NCBI GenBank assembly: GCA_034509735.1
Contig: JACGWO010000005.1
Location: forward strand, 16,543,264-16,607,263
DNA from: Sesamum alatum
Lineage: Eukaryota > Streptophyta > Magnoliopsida > Lamiales > Pedaliaceae
DNA length: 64,000 nucleotides
Direction: 5' to 3'
The notes beneath the pieces were generated by a model. The model saw only the letters and a program-made list of their open reading frames with translations, did no database searches and was not told the DNA's origin. Position numbers and translations under genes: made by a program. Positions within the stretch are counted from its first letter, which is position 1. The number at the start of each line of letters is the position of its first letter. Positions 8,941 to 20,307 of the stretch are shown here, piece by piece.

Positions 8941-11235
8941 TTTGGTATTTGATACCATTCCTATCACTAATCTGCAGGTGGTTTTGCAGAAAGTGAATAA
9001 GGACTTAAAAGCCAAGAACAGTTCTAGGATTCAACAATGGCAAGGTCCATTGATGAAAAGGACTAGAGACTTGTTAGGCTCATAATCGTGATCATGTTAG
9101 GATAATATAGGAATTACGTAACCTAGCATGATCAAAAGTATGTCTCTTTGTTGGACAAAGGTTTTATTACATACATATTTGATCAAACAAAATTATTGAA
9201 TATTGATTCATGTTTGCTAGTACATAAATTCCTAAAAAAAAAAAAAAAAAAAACCATCCCATAAAAGGTTTATGGATACTCAAAATTCAAATTATCTAAA
9301 TGGATTAATCAAGACCAACTTACAGATTTGGCATCTACAAACAGCTAGGACGTTTCTTCTTATTAAAAGATAAGTAAATTGGAAAGTTCGATGAATCTAG
9401 AAGTAGATGATTCGAATCGACTAAATTTGCAAGTCTTTTATGAAGAAGAAAGTCCGAAAGCTCCTTGTTGGACAAAGTAGGCTTGCCAAATAGTCTATTG
9501 GAAGGGAGCCAATAAGACAACTGTATGTTACTAATGCACAAAAACCATAAGAGGGTTCAAAAGTCTAAAGGTCCCATAGGAGGTTTGGGAATTAGACTTA
9601 AGGAGGTGAACCATAAATGGTCGCAAAATTAAACCTGTTTCGATAGGATCGAAAAGGCCGTGTATTTAGTGGGAGCTCTTGAGCATCCAGTTGAGAATGG
9701 AATTCTCAATGAAACATTTCCTATAAAGGCCAAGTATGACGGTCTCTGATAAAGGGAACAATCGAATCTCGTTGGACGAAGATCGATCGAAGTTTCGCCC
9801 AATTACCTTAGCCCGTGTAGACGTAGACTCAAAATTGCCAATGTAAGGAACGTGGCACATTTTGCTAGGAGTCACGCACAAGGAGCCATGGTTTGGCAAG
9901 CCTGTGTCCCGACAAAGTCCTTGAGCATGTAGAAGGATCCTACATACGTCAAGGGACTAGTGGGAGACAAATTAGACTCGGTGTCTAATTTGTACAAGTT
10001 TACGACAGAATAATACTAACATTGCTTAGAATCGCATTTCTTAAATTGATCATATTCCAAGTCCCCTTAAGAACGAACCCGAATGTCGTAAGAGGTACGA
10101 GTGATCGGGATATGTTCGGTCAAATTTGGATAGTAATCCAAATGACCTGCGGAACGTGATGTTGGACATCGTAGTAGGATTTATGGAGAGGAGCCATAGA
10201 ATCCGCTAGGAAATTCAAAACAAGGTTTGAAACACCGCATAACTGGAATATTCGTTTTGACGAGCTCATACGGAGCATGACTCGGTCTTAAACAACGTAG
10301 GTGATCAGTGGGAGTAGAAATGGCGTTCCAAGTGTTTAAGTGTGTAATGTCTTGATTCATGGATGAATTCAAAGCATTAGGAATCACTAAAACACAAACC
10401 GTAACTCACGAAAATTCTCCATGACATTTTAGGGATCCCACATACATTTCATGAATTGAGCTTTTCAAAGACTCAGTCATGGTGGACTGATGAGAAAAAC
10501 TCATATATGTAGAGGGACAAGTTGTTCGAGACTCAGTCATAGTAAGACTGATGAGAAAACTTGGATACTATGCATAAAGCATCAAGCCATTCAAGACTTA
10601 GTCACGGTGGACTAATGAGAAGGCTTGGATGTTGAGTATCCCCTACGTCTTAACCCTAGGCAAACATATGATATGTTTACTCGGTGCATAGGAACCGATG
10701 TTGAGAGTGCTTCTAGCATGGCTCAACATAAATCGGTAATGCACTGAAGGGTTGAAGACAACAATCAAGAACGATCCTTAGTACCCGAATAAGGACTAAA
10801 GATGTGTTCATGATGCACCGTCTGTTGAGAGTTGCTTTGGAAGGCTAAAGCGATACTAGCTTCCAGAGCATAAGTGAAAATCAGTTAGTCTCAAAGGTAT
10901 GCATAGTCAGGCCCAATGACGAGTGCATCGGATAGTGGTCACTGATGAAGACCGCGTCCATAGGATGGACGTGGCGCCTAGCACGACCAAGCCATGTTTG
11001 CCTATATGGCAGGCAACTTGGCTATGGGAGTATTGGCACGAGATCTCATCACAAGATCCACGAAAATATTCTTAGACAACCACCATCTCTAAGAGGCAAT
11101 GGTGGATAGAGGTAACACGGTTAGACCGTATTGCTTCGCAAGAAAATATAAGCGGACTCACAATACCTTAGTCGGTATCGTAGATTACTCATACTCAGAG
11201 GATTCTGAACAAAGTGGGTAATTGACTTATTGGTC
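8941..11235 (+). pseudogene. Element B pol relic (integrase, RT, RNase H remnants)
   Basis: Only scattered pol similarity remains: an integrase zinc-region remnant near 9320-9480, integrase core and C-terminal traces near 9620-9980, RT traces near 10020-10640 and RNase H traces near 10820-11180. Every frame has frequent stops. At about 10455-10640 a 60-bp piece of the RT end (the segment encoding SKTQS..TDE) is present three times in tandem. The order of remnants follows a normal copia pol, so this is decay of a real element rather than unrelated filler. Confidence 0.75.
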
Positions 11236-11246
11236 AAGTGGGAGAT
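11236..11246 (+). other. Element B polypurine tract
   Basis: AAGTGGGAGAT lies immediately before the 3' LTR, in the position used to prime plus-strand synthesis. The same tract is found in A, C and F. Confidence 0.9.
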
Positions 11247-13568
11247 TGTTAGAATAGGTGACCAGAAAGTCAATGGTTTTGGCTGTTCTGAGAACCATTC
11301 GTCAATCTGTGAACAAGTAATATTATGTTAATGAATGTAGTAAGGATTCATAGGCATGAGTTTGTTGTACTTACTGCTTGCATCGTTATGATGTCACAAC
11401 AAACGCCCACAGACTGAAATAACGTTTCGGGAAATTGGAACTACGCTTGGAGGTAGGTTCATGAAATCAGTTTCGCCGAATCAGTCTGAAATACTCCAAG
11501 TCAAAGGAATCTCGAGACAGGGCATCGAGAATCCATTTGAGACTTGCACTAAGCAACTGCTGTCGTGTTTCATCGACGGGTGACGAGGATCGTCTAAGCA
11601 GTGTTAGTGGGTCGGCCTGCTGGGGAGCGGCCGACTGAGGTGACTCGCGGGAATCGTCATATAGAAGCTACTCGGGCTTGGTCGGTATGACTCGTATTCC
11701 CGGTTCCGATAGTACGGGATTAGTCCTCGGACTTGAGGATCACGGCAGTCCCCTACATACTAAGGCTGTATCTTGGATCTGGTGAAATTTGACCGATTAT
11801 ATCACATGGTCATCATAAGCCTCGTCCAGTGCAGTCGGAGTATGTAAGAACGGTGAATTCCAAGATAGGATCTGTCCCCTGTCAAAGGATATGACAGCAA
11901 GATCTCCTATGCGCTCGGAGATGGTTTAGACTCACAAAGTGTATGGCCATAGCACTTGATGTAGTGGGAAAGGATTTCCTACGTCGAGTTAAACCTATCT
12001 CGAGCATTATGCATAGTTGCCTAGTCAACGATGGGAACCGACCCCTAGACTAAAGGCCGGGAGACAGGCGACAGTAGGACCGTACCCGTACGTATCGAGC
12101 GTCGGTAGGACCGCACCTGCGTATAACTCGGAGCCTAAATGTTCACACCATAAATTCACCTAGTCTCTAGTGCCATGGACCGTTGCTAGATGGCCACCCA
12201 TGGTAACGGACTACTTTAGTTATGAAATAATGAAAAGTAGGTCCAAGTCTAGCTGAAAGGTGAACCTAAAGAGTCACACCCGCTACACCAAATGAAAGGG
12301 AATTAATTTGGAATTAATTCCGGGAGAAGGTTTAATTTAATGGAATTAAATTATACTTCTTGGAGATACAAGCCTCGATGTATTATTTGGAATAATCAGG
12401 CTTGAGTTCATAAATTAGATTTATGAATTTTACAAAGCATGGGCTTTCCTTTTAATTAGATTAAAAGGGTGAATTAATTAATTAATGGGCTTGGTATTAA
12501 ATAGGATTTAATATAAAGTCCATGGACTATTTAATTTGGAATTAAATAAAGTCCATTCCATTAATTAATTAATGGGCTTAGTATATTAAATAGGATTTAA
12601 TATAAAGTCCATGGGACTATTTAATTTAGAATTAAATAATCCCATTCTATGGAATTAATTAATGGGCTTGGTATTAAATAGGATTTAATATAAAGTCCAT
12701 GGACTATTTTAATTTGGAATTAAATAAAGTCCATTCCATTAATTAATGGGCTTAGTATATTAAATAGGATTTTAATATAAAGTCCATGGGAATATTTAAT
12801 TTAGAATTAAATAGGCCCATTCCATAAAGCCCATCAAAATGGATGGACAAGATTTGATCTAGAGAATGATGAGATGAAGGGCCATGATTAATTTGACTTA
12901 ATCAAAGCCTAATTTGACTAGGATTTGACTAGGTCAAAATCCTAGTCAAAGTGTGTCTCTTTGGAAGAGTTTTGAGAAGGAATAGGAATTCCATCTCCTA
13001 TAAATACTTAAAAACACACACACTTACACCTAGTATTCTCTACAACTCTCATCTCTCATCACTCTCAAGATTTTCGTCCATCCCCTCTTCTTTTCTCCAA
13101 GATTTCTATTTTGTTCTTCTTGATTTATTCAAGGTAGAACATAAGAGACGCCGGTTGCGTTAATTGATAGCGTGTACCGATGTCTCTTCTCCCCAAATTA
13201 CTTCTTGCTAGCACAAGGGTTGTTTGCTTTCCGGTGGAGCGAGTGAGATGATTTAGAGGGTCTCTTATTTGAGATCTTGGTGCAAAACGGGGAACAATGC
13301 GTGTAGCCGAAACGAAGACAAAACTACAACCGGGTAGGTTCTTTAATTTCGTTTTTCCGGTTTCAATTCTATGGCCTCCATGTTGTGTTTTATTGAACAT
13401 GAGATACACCGAACGCCCGGGAGAATCAAGGGCACACCCCTTGATTCGTTTATGTATATTATGCATGATTTAAATTCGATTTAATTATGCTTTGTAATTT
13501 TATTACGCATTCTTTCGCGCTTCCGCTATACGCGTTAATCTCCCGGGCCGATCCACCGATTTCTTTCA
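11247..13568 (+). repeat. Element B 3' LTR (beta)
   Basis: Runs from TGTTAGAATA to ATTTCTTTCA, followed by ATGCA. It is nearly the same as the 5' LTR over 2.32 kb. It has the same tandem array (about 12486-12830), the W-box-like cluster (12893-12949) and TATAAATA at 12999-13006. Confidence 0.96.
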
Positions 13569-13573
13569 ATGCA
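13569..13573 (+). repeat. Target-site duplication ATGCA, right of element B
   Basis: Identical to 3398-3402; the integrase of element A resumes right after it. Confidence 0.97.
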
Positions 13574-15002
13574 TTGAAAACGGCGGCCAAGTTGTTAAAT
13601 TTGGCGCCAACCAGTGTATTGACCCAAACGCCATATAAGATATGGCTAAGCTAAAATCCAGATCTAGCTTATGCAGGTTCGTTGGATACCCTAAAGAAAT
13701 GGTGGGTTATTACTTTTATGACCCCTTGGAACAAAATGTATTTGTTTCAAGGAATGCAGTGTTCTTGGAACAAGGCTTCCCAGAGGATATGCAACCTGAT
13801 GAACTAATCCTTGAGGAATCAAGTGATGGAAACCAGTCATCAGAGGAAGCCTCGGATTCATCAAGTGACCGACCTCGAGAAGTCCAACATGCTAGGCATG
13901 AAGGACAGCCTCAGGAACAGCCAGCCCCGGTACCTGAACCGCCAGCTCCTATACAGTCAACGCCCACAGTCACCACTGACGTTCCCGTTCTCCGTAAGTC
14001 TACTAGAGAGTCGAAACCTCCAGTGAGATATGGCTTTCTACACACGACCGGTCTTTTAGATAACGATCCTAAGATATACGGAGAAGCGATGTCTGACATC
14101 GACTCCGGGAAATGGCTTGAGGCCATGAAAATCGAAATGGAGTCCATGAGGGAGAACCAAGTCTAGAGACTTGTAGATCCACCGAAAAGTGTTAAGCCAG
14201 TTGGCTGTAAGTGGGTCTACAAGCGCAAACTTGGCGTTGATGGAGAAGTCACAACTTTTAAGGTTAGGCTTGTAGCTATAGGGTACACTCAACGACCCGG
14301 GGTCGATTTTGAGGACACCTACTCACCGGTAGCCATGGAATCCATTCTGATCCTGCTCGCCATAGCAGCATGGTATGACTATGAGATATGGCAGAGGGAC
14401 GTGAAAACGGCCTTCCTCAATGGTTTCATTGAGGAAGAGATCTATATGGATCAGCCAGAGGGTTTCACGGTCGCTGGAGAAGAACAGAAGGTCTGTCGTC
14501 TCCAGAAGTCCATCTATGGCCTCAAACAAGCATCCTGAAGTTGGAACATTCACTTTGATGAAGTGATACGGGGCTATGACTTCATCAAAAATGAATCCGA
14601 CCCTTGTGTATACAAGAAGGTCAGTGGGAGCTCTATAGTGTTCCTAGTGCTTTATGTGGATGACATTCTACTCATAGGTAATGATGTTAGAATGTTAGGT
14701 GACACAAAAGCTTGGTTATCAACCCAGTTTTCCATGAAGGACTTGGGTGAAGCCTCGTACATCCTAGGCATCCAGATTGTCAGGAAAAGATCAAAAAGGA
14801 TGTTAGGGCTCACCCAAAATTCGTATATGGAGAAAGTCCTAAAGAGATATCGGATGGACAACTCCAGACAAGGATTCCTTCCCATGAGGCATGGGATCAA
14901 GTTATCCAAGAAACAGACCCCGCAGACTGATGAGGAACTTGAAAGGATAAAAGTCATCCCCTATGCTTCTGCCGTAGGTAGCATCCAATATGCGGTCCAC
15001 TG
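13574..15002 (+). pseudogene. Copia element A, part 2: integrase C-end and RT
   Basis: Continues the integrase (ETAAKLLNLAPTS) directly after B. A deletion of about 80 bp follows near 13645 relative to elements C and E. Then come the Pro-rich integrase C-terminus and RT (RVT_2 type): GEAMSDIDSGKWLEAMK near 14082-14130, DVKTAFLNG near 14400-14425, IYGLKQAS near 14510-14536 and the catalytic YVDD near 14655-14666. Stops include TAG near 14164 and TGA at 14536-14538. The reading ends at YAVHC, where an inverted LTR block is inserted, and resumes at 19651 in RNase H. Confidence 0.93.
14998..15002 (+). repeat. Target-site duplication CACTG, left
   Basis: CACTG at 14998-15002 and again at 19651-19655 flank the block 15003-19650. 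Removing the block with one copy restores the sequence found intact in element C near 27714. Confidence 0.95.
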
Positions 15003-16092
15003 TGAAAGATTGTGGATCGTCCCGGGAAAATAGCTCGAATGCGGAAGCACGGTATAAAATTAAAATATGAAAATTAAACATGCTTTGATAAAATAAATAA
15101 ACACGTTCAAGGGGTGTGCCCTTGAACTTTCCCGGGTGTTCGGTGTATCTAATGAAATTAAAAGCATAAACAAATCATGGAGGCCATAGGATTGAAAAAT
15201 AAAAGGAACGAAAAATTAAATCGGAACCTACCGATTGTCGTTTTCGTCTTCTAACTGCTACTCGCGTTGTTCCCCGATTTGCTCCAAGTCTCGTTCTTGA
15301 GACTCTCCAAACAGTAACACGCAATCCACCCACGTATCTTGCACGTCGTGCTAGCGAACCAACAAGTATAATATTGGAGAGGATGAATTAATAACACGTT
15401 ATTAATTAACGGTATTAATTCTCCTTTTTGATCTAACGTTCCAAGAACAAAAGAATCAAGAAGTGTTTTCTTGTTTGAGGAGAGAAAGAGGGCGGACGAG
15501 AGGGGAGAGGGAGAGAGCCGAATTTGTGTCTGTGTGGGTGTGTGTGTGTTAGAATTTCATCACTTTTTAAATAGTGAAAGACTAGGACTATATATAGAGG
15601 AGGAGTTTAATCCTCTTTAAACTCCAACTCTAAAGAGGTCTATTTTGACTAGGATTTTGACCTAGTCAAAGTCCTAGTCAAAGTAGTATTTGACCTAGTC
15701 AAATTAATCCTAGCCATCCATCTCTCCCTTTCAATCTCAACCATTAATTTAATTTAATGGAATATTTAAATCCTATTAAATATTCCAAAGGCCAAATAAA
15801 TATTATAAATTATAAATATTTATTCTAGGCCTATTAAATTAATCCTCTAATAAATCCAATTTATTAGATTAATTTATTTTATCAAATAGAAGGAATTAAT
15901 TCTCCTAAGAAAATGAAGGCCCCGATTAAATCCAATTTAATCATTCCTTTTCTCCAATATTTAATTCTAAATTAAATACTTGATGTGTGTGGATTGTGTG
16001 TGACTCTTTAGGTTCACCTTTCAGCTAGACTTGGTCGGATTCCTAGAATCCGTCCGTTACCATGGTGGCCATCTAGCAACGGTCCATGGCAC
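15003..16092 (-). repeat. Alpha-like LTR, 3' portion, minus strand
   Basis: Reverse complement of the alpha LTR from its 3' end up to the conserved block around GTGCCATGGACCGTTG. The joint with the next piece shares two or three bases (AC/CAC). Confidence 0.85.
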
Positions 16093-17643
16093 AAAGTCTA
16101 TGGCCATAGCACTTAATGTAGTGGGAGAGGATTTCCTACGTCGAGTTAAACCTATCTCGAGCATTATGCATAGTTGCCTAGTCAACGATGGGAACCGACC
16201 CCTAGACTAAAGGCCGGGAGACAGGCGACAGTAGGACCGTACCCGTACGTATCGAGCGTCGGTAGGACCGCACCTGCGTATAACTCGGAGCCTAAATGTT
16301 CACACCATAAATTCACCTAGTCTCTAGTGCCATGGACCGTTGCTAGATGGCCACCCATGGTAACGGACTACTTTGGTTATGAAATAACAAGAAGTAGGTC
16401 CAAGTCTAGTTGAAAGGTGAACCTAAAGAGTCACACCCGCTACACCAAATGAAAGGGAATTAATTTGGAATTAATTCCGGGAGAAGATTTTAATTTAATG
16501 GAATTAAATTATACTTTTTGGAGATTCAAGCCTCGATGAATTATTTGGAATAATCGGGCTTGAGTTCATAAATTAGATTTATGAATTTTATAAAGCATGG
16601 GCTTTCCTTTTAATTAGATTAAAAGGGTGAATTAATTAATTAGTGGACTTGGTATATTAAATAGGATTTAATATAAAGTCCATGGGACTATTTAATTTAG
16701 AATTAAATAATCCCATTCTATGGAATTAATTAATGGGCTTGGTATATTAAATAGAATTTAATATAAAGTCCATGGGACTATTTAATTTAGAATTAAATAA
16801 GTCCTTTCCATTAATTAATTAATGGGCTTAGTATATTAAATATGATTTAACATAAAGTCCATGGGAATATTTAATTTAGAATTAAGTAGGCCCATTCCAT
16901 AAAGCCCATCAAAATGGATGGACAAGATTTGATCGAGAGAATGATGAGATGAAGGGCCATGATTAATTTGACTTAATCAAAGCCTAATTTGACTAGGATT
17001 TGACTAGGTCAAAATCCTAGTCAAAGTGTGTCTCTTCGGAAGAGTTTGAGAAGGAATAGGAATTCCATCTTCTATAAATACTTAAAAAACACACACTCAC
17101 ACCTACTATTCTCTACAACTCTCATCTCTCATCTCTCTCAAGATTTTCGTCCATCCTCTTCTTTTCTCTCCAAGAATTATACTTTGTTCTTCTTGATTTT
17201 ATTCAAGTTAAGAACATTAGAGACATTGATTGCGTTAATTCATAGCGTGTATCGATGTCTCTTCTCCTCAAAATAATTTCTTGCTAGCACAAGGGTTGTT
17301 TGCTTTCCGGTGGAGCGAGTGAGATGATTTAGAGGGTCTCTTCTTTGAGATCTTGGTGCAAAACGGGGAACAATGCACGTAGCCGAAACGAAGACAAAAC
17401 TACAACCGGGTAGGTTCTTTAATTATGTTTTTTTCGGTTCTAATTCTATGGCCTCCATGTTGTGTTTTATTGAACATGAGATACACCGAACGCCCGGGAG
17501 AATCAAGGGCACACCCCTTGATTCGTTTATATATGTTATGCATGATTTAAATTCCATTTAATTATGCTTTGTAATTTTATTACGCACTATTTCGCGCTTC
17601 CGCTATTCGCGTTAATCTCCCGAGCTGATCCACACAATCTTTT
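16093..17643 (+). repeat. Beta-like LTR, 3' portion, plus strand
   Basis: Matches element B LTR from about its position 690 to its end. It has only three tandem AT-rich units, all of the same sub-type, plus TATAAATA near 17074, and ends in a worn LTR terminus (CAATCTTTTA). Confidence 0.85.
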
Positions 17644-19102
17644 AGAACTGTTGAGTTTACCTGTGCATCAGGTCTGTATCTTGGATAGAGATTGCCAAAA
17701 TACTCTTGAGTAGTCATAAGCCATGTCTAGTACAGCTCGGGTGTACAGAGTGACAGTAGTTTCCAAGAAAGGATCTGTCTCCTATCAAAAGGCATTGACA
17801 GTTGAGTCTCATGTATGCTCTGTGTCTTGTCCCTAGAATCTGTGGCCACAGTAGCTGAACAGAAGGGAAGGTTTCCCTTGCGGCGTTTAGTAAGGACAGA
17901 CCGACACTTAGGTCCAAAATGGGTACCTGCATTTTCCGTGCCCTAGACTCCGAGTGATGAGACCGAAGACAGAAGGACAAGTGTACTGTTAGAGCCTAAA
18001 TGTTCATCCCCCAATATTTCAGCTAGTCTCTAGTGCCATGGACCGTTGCTAGATGGCCACCCATGGTAACGGACGGATTCTCGGAATCCGACCAAGTCTA
18101 GCTGAATGGTGAACCTAAAGAGTCACACCCTATCCACACACACTTAGTATTTAATTTGGAATTAAATATTGGAGTAAAGGAATGATTAAATTAGATTTAA
18201 TCGGGTCCTATATTTTCTTGGAGAAATTAATTTCTTCTATTTGATAAAGGGAATTAAATTAATAAATTGGATTTATTAAGGGAATTGATTTTATGGGCCT
18301 AGACTAAATATTAATATTTATTTGGCCTTTTGGAATATTTAATGGGATTTAAATATTCCATTAAATTTAAATCAACGGTTGAGATGGAAAGGGGAGATGG
18401 AAGGCTAGGATTTGTTTGACTAGGTCAAACACTAGTTTGATTAGGACTTTGACTAGGTCAAAATCCTAGTCAAATTAGGGTTCTTAGAGTTGGAGTTTAA
18501 AAGAGGATTAAACTCCTCCTCTATAAATACCTCTAGCTTCCAACTAATGCATGATGATGATTCTTGAAATCACACACACAACACACACTCCCCCCTCTCC
18601 TACATCTCGTCCGCCTCTCTCTCTCTCTCACTCTCCAAGAAAATTATTTCTTGTTCTTTTGTTCTTGGAACATTAGAACTAAGGAAGATTAGTCCCGTTA
18701 ATTCATAACGTGTGATTGATCTATCCTCTCCAAAAATACTTGTTCGTTGCTAGCACGACGTGCAACATACGTGGGTGGATCGTGTGTCATGATTTGGAGG
18801 GTCTCAAGAACGAGATCTCGGTGCAAAACGGGGAACAACGCGTGTAGCTGTTGAAGACGAAAACAACAACGGGTAGGTCTCGTTTTATTTTTCGTCCCTC
18901 TTTATTTTTTTCAACTCTATGGCCTCCATGATTTCTTTACATGTTATATGATCATGAGATACACCAAACGCCCGGGAACCTCAAGGGTACACCCCTTGAG
19001 CGTGTTCTTTTAAATTAAAAGCATGCTTTAATTTTTGTATGTTTATTTTTATCGTGCTTCAGCATTCGCGCAATTCCCGGGACGATCCACCAATTTCTTT
19101 CA
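17644..19102 (+). repeat. Alpha-like LTR, 3' portion, plus strand
   Basis: Begins in mid-LTR (GAACTGTTGAGTTTACC) and runs to a canonical LTR end TTTCTTTCA at 19102. It includes a W-box-like cluster near 18417-18475 and a TATAAATA near 18522. Confidence 0.85.
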
Positions 19103-19650
19103 TCTAAGATACAGACCTGAAACACAGGTAAACTCAGCAGTTCCTCAAGTCAAAGGACTTGTCCTGTACCGTTGGAACCGAAATACACGTCATACCTTGC
19201 TGACCCTACTCGAGGTCCTCCGTAAGATGGTTCCCGCGAGTCACCACAGTCAGCTGTTCCCCAGCAGACTAACCCACTAACACTGCTTAGAGGACCTTCG
19301 TCACCCGTCGATGAAATACGTCAGCAGATGCTTAGTGCAAGTCTCAAAGGGGATCCCGGTACCCATTTTCGAGATTCCTTGACTTGGAGTTTTCCGGACT
19401 GATTCGGCGGGACTAATTTCATGGACCTACCTCCAAGTGTAGTCCCAGTCCCCGAAATGGGCTTTTAGTCCGTGGGCTTTGTTTGCGTAGTGAACAGATA
19501 GATAAAGCAGTAAAGTGAACGCAAACAAAGTAATGCCAGGATGAATTTCACTTCTTTATTCATTAATAGTTTTATCAAAACACTGAAATTGTCTAGACAT
19601 AGGTTACATTTTGCCCGCCAAGATTGGCTACATGGTCACCTATTCTAACA
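19103..19650 (-). repeat. Alpha-like LTR, 5' portion, minus strand
   Basis: Reverse complement of the first part of the alpha LTR, ending at the TG terminus (CTATTCTAACA). Its first 45 bases are an inverted copy of 17642-17686. Confidence 0.85.
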
Positions 19651-20289
19651 CACTGCACCAGGCCTGACATTGCTTACGCTTTGATCGTGACAAGCAGACA
19701 TCAGTCTTGTGCAGGAGAGGCATATTGGAATGCTGTTAAGGGCATCCTTAAGTACCTAAGGAGGACTAAGGAAATGTTCTTAGTCTATGGCAATGGAGAA
19801 CTGATCCTGGAAGGCTTTAGCGACGCTAGCTTCCAGTCTGATAACGATGATGCCGAGTCTCAATCAGGTTACGTATTCAGGCTCAATGGAGGAGCAGTGG
19901 CTTAGCAAAGTTCCACGCAAGCAACCACTGCTGACTCCACCACTGAGGCCGAATACATAGCAGCTTCAGAAGCTGCCAAGGAAGCGGTTTGGATGAGAAA
20001 CTACATCTAAGAGTTGGGTGTGGTGCCTAGCATCGCCGAGCTCGTTGTCATCTTTTATGATAACAACGGTGCAATAGCGCAAGCAAAGGAACCGAGATCT
20101 CATCAGCGTTCCAAACACATTCTTAGACGCTACCATCTTCTAAGAAAAATGGTAGGAAGAGGTGACGTTCGGATGGACCGAGTCAACTCAACAGACAACA
20201 CAGCAGATCCGCTGACAAAGCCTATGTCGCAGAGCGCTCATAAGCAACATCTTGAGAAGATGGGGATTAGACATATGGGCGATTAGCTT
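19651..20289 (+). pseudogene. Copia element A, part 3: RNase H
   Basis: The RNase H domain (RNH_Ty1) resumes at [18 protein letters not shown] near 19818-19845 and [13 protein letters not shown] near 19940-19978 carry catalytic acidic residues, and DNNGAI lies near 20060-20077. The C-terminus is ADPLTKPM and IRHMGD with a stop at 20284-20286. In-frame stops occur near 19903 (TAG) and 20008 (TAA). The stop is followed after about 10 bases by the polypurine tract, as in C. Confidence 0.93.
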
Positions 20290-20296
20290 TAAGGTC

Positions 20297-20307
20297 AAGT
20301 GGGAGAT
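20297..20307 (+). other. Element A polypurine tract
   Basis: AAGTGGGAGAT directly before the LTR that starts at 20308. Confidence 0.9.

Larger units (their letters stand above)
3403..13568 (+). mobile_element. Complete copia element B (beta family), non-coding
   Basis: A structurally complete LTR retrotransposon of about 10.2 kb lies between 5-bp ATGCA duplications. It has a 5' LTR, initiator-Met-tRNA type PBS, GC-rich leader, decayed gag and pol, a polypurine tract (AAGTGGGAGAT) and a 3' LTR. It sits inside the integrase of element A, so it is younger than A. The two LTRs are almost the same, and the visible differences are mostly one-base length changes in homopolymers. The internal coding region, in contrast, is full of stops and frameshifts. 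It must have been copied by proteins from another element. Confidence 0.95.
15003..19650 (-). mobile_element. Rearranged inverted LTR insertion in element A
   Basis: The outer ends are those of a minus-strand copia LTR: TGAAAGATTGTGG at the left, GGTCACCTATTCTAACA at the right. A clean CACTG duplication flanks them. Inside, the LTR is not continuous. Minus-strand alpha LTR (15003-16092) gives way to plus-strand beta-like LTR (16093-17643), then plus-strand alpha-like LTR (17644-19102), then minus-strand alpha LTR again (19103-19650). About 370 bp of the minus-strand LTR is missing between the outer pieces. No gag or pol lies within the block. Confidence 0.85.

Noticed and set aside
10483..10625. 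CTGATGAGAAA repeated three times, reminiscent of a hammerhead ribozyme core
   Set aside because: There is no stem II between CTGATGA and GAAA, and the text equals the codons for TDE in the triplicated RT segment.
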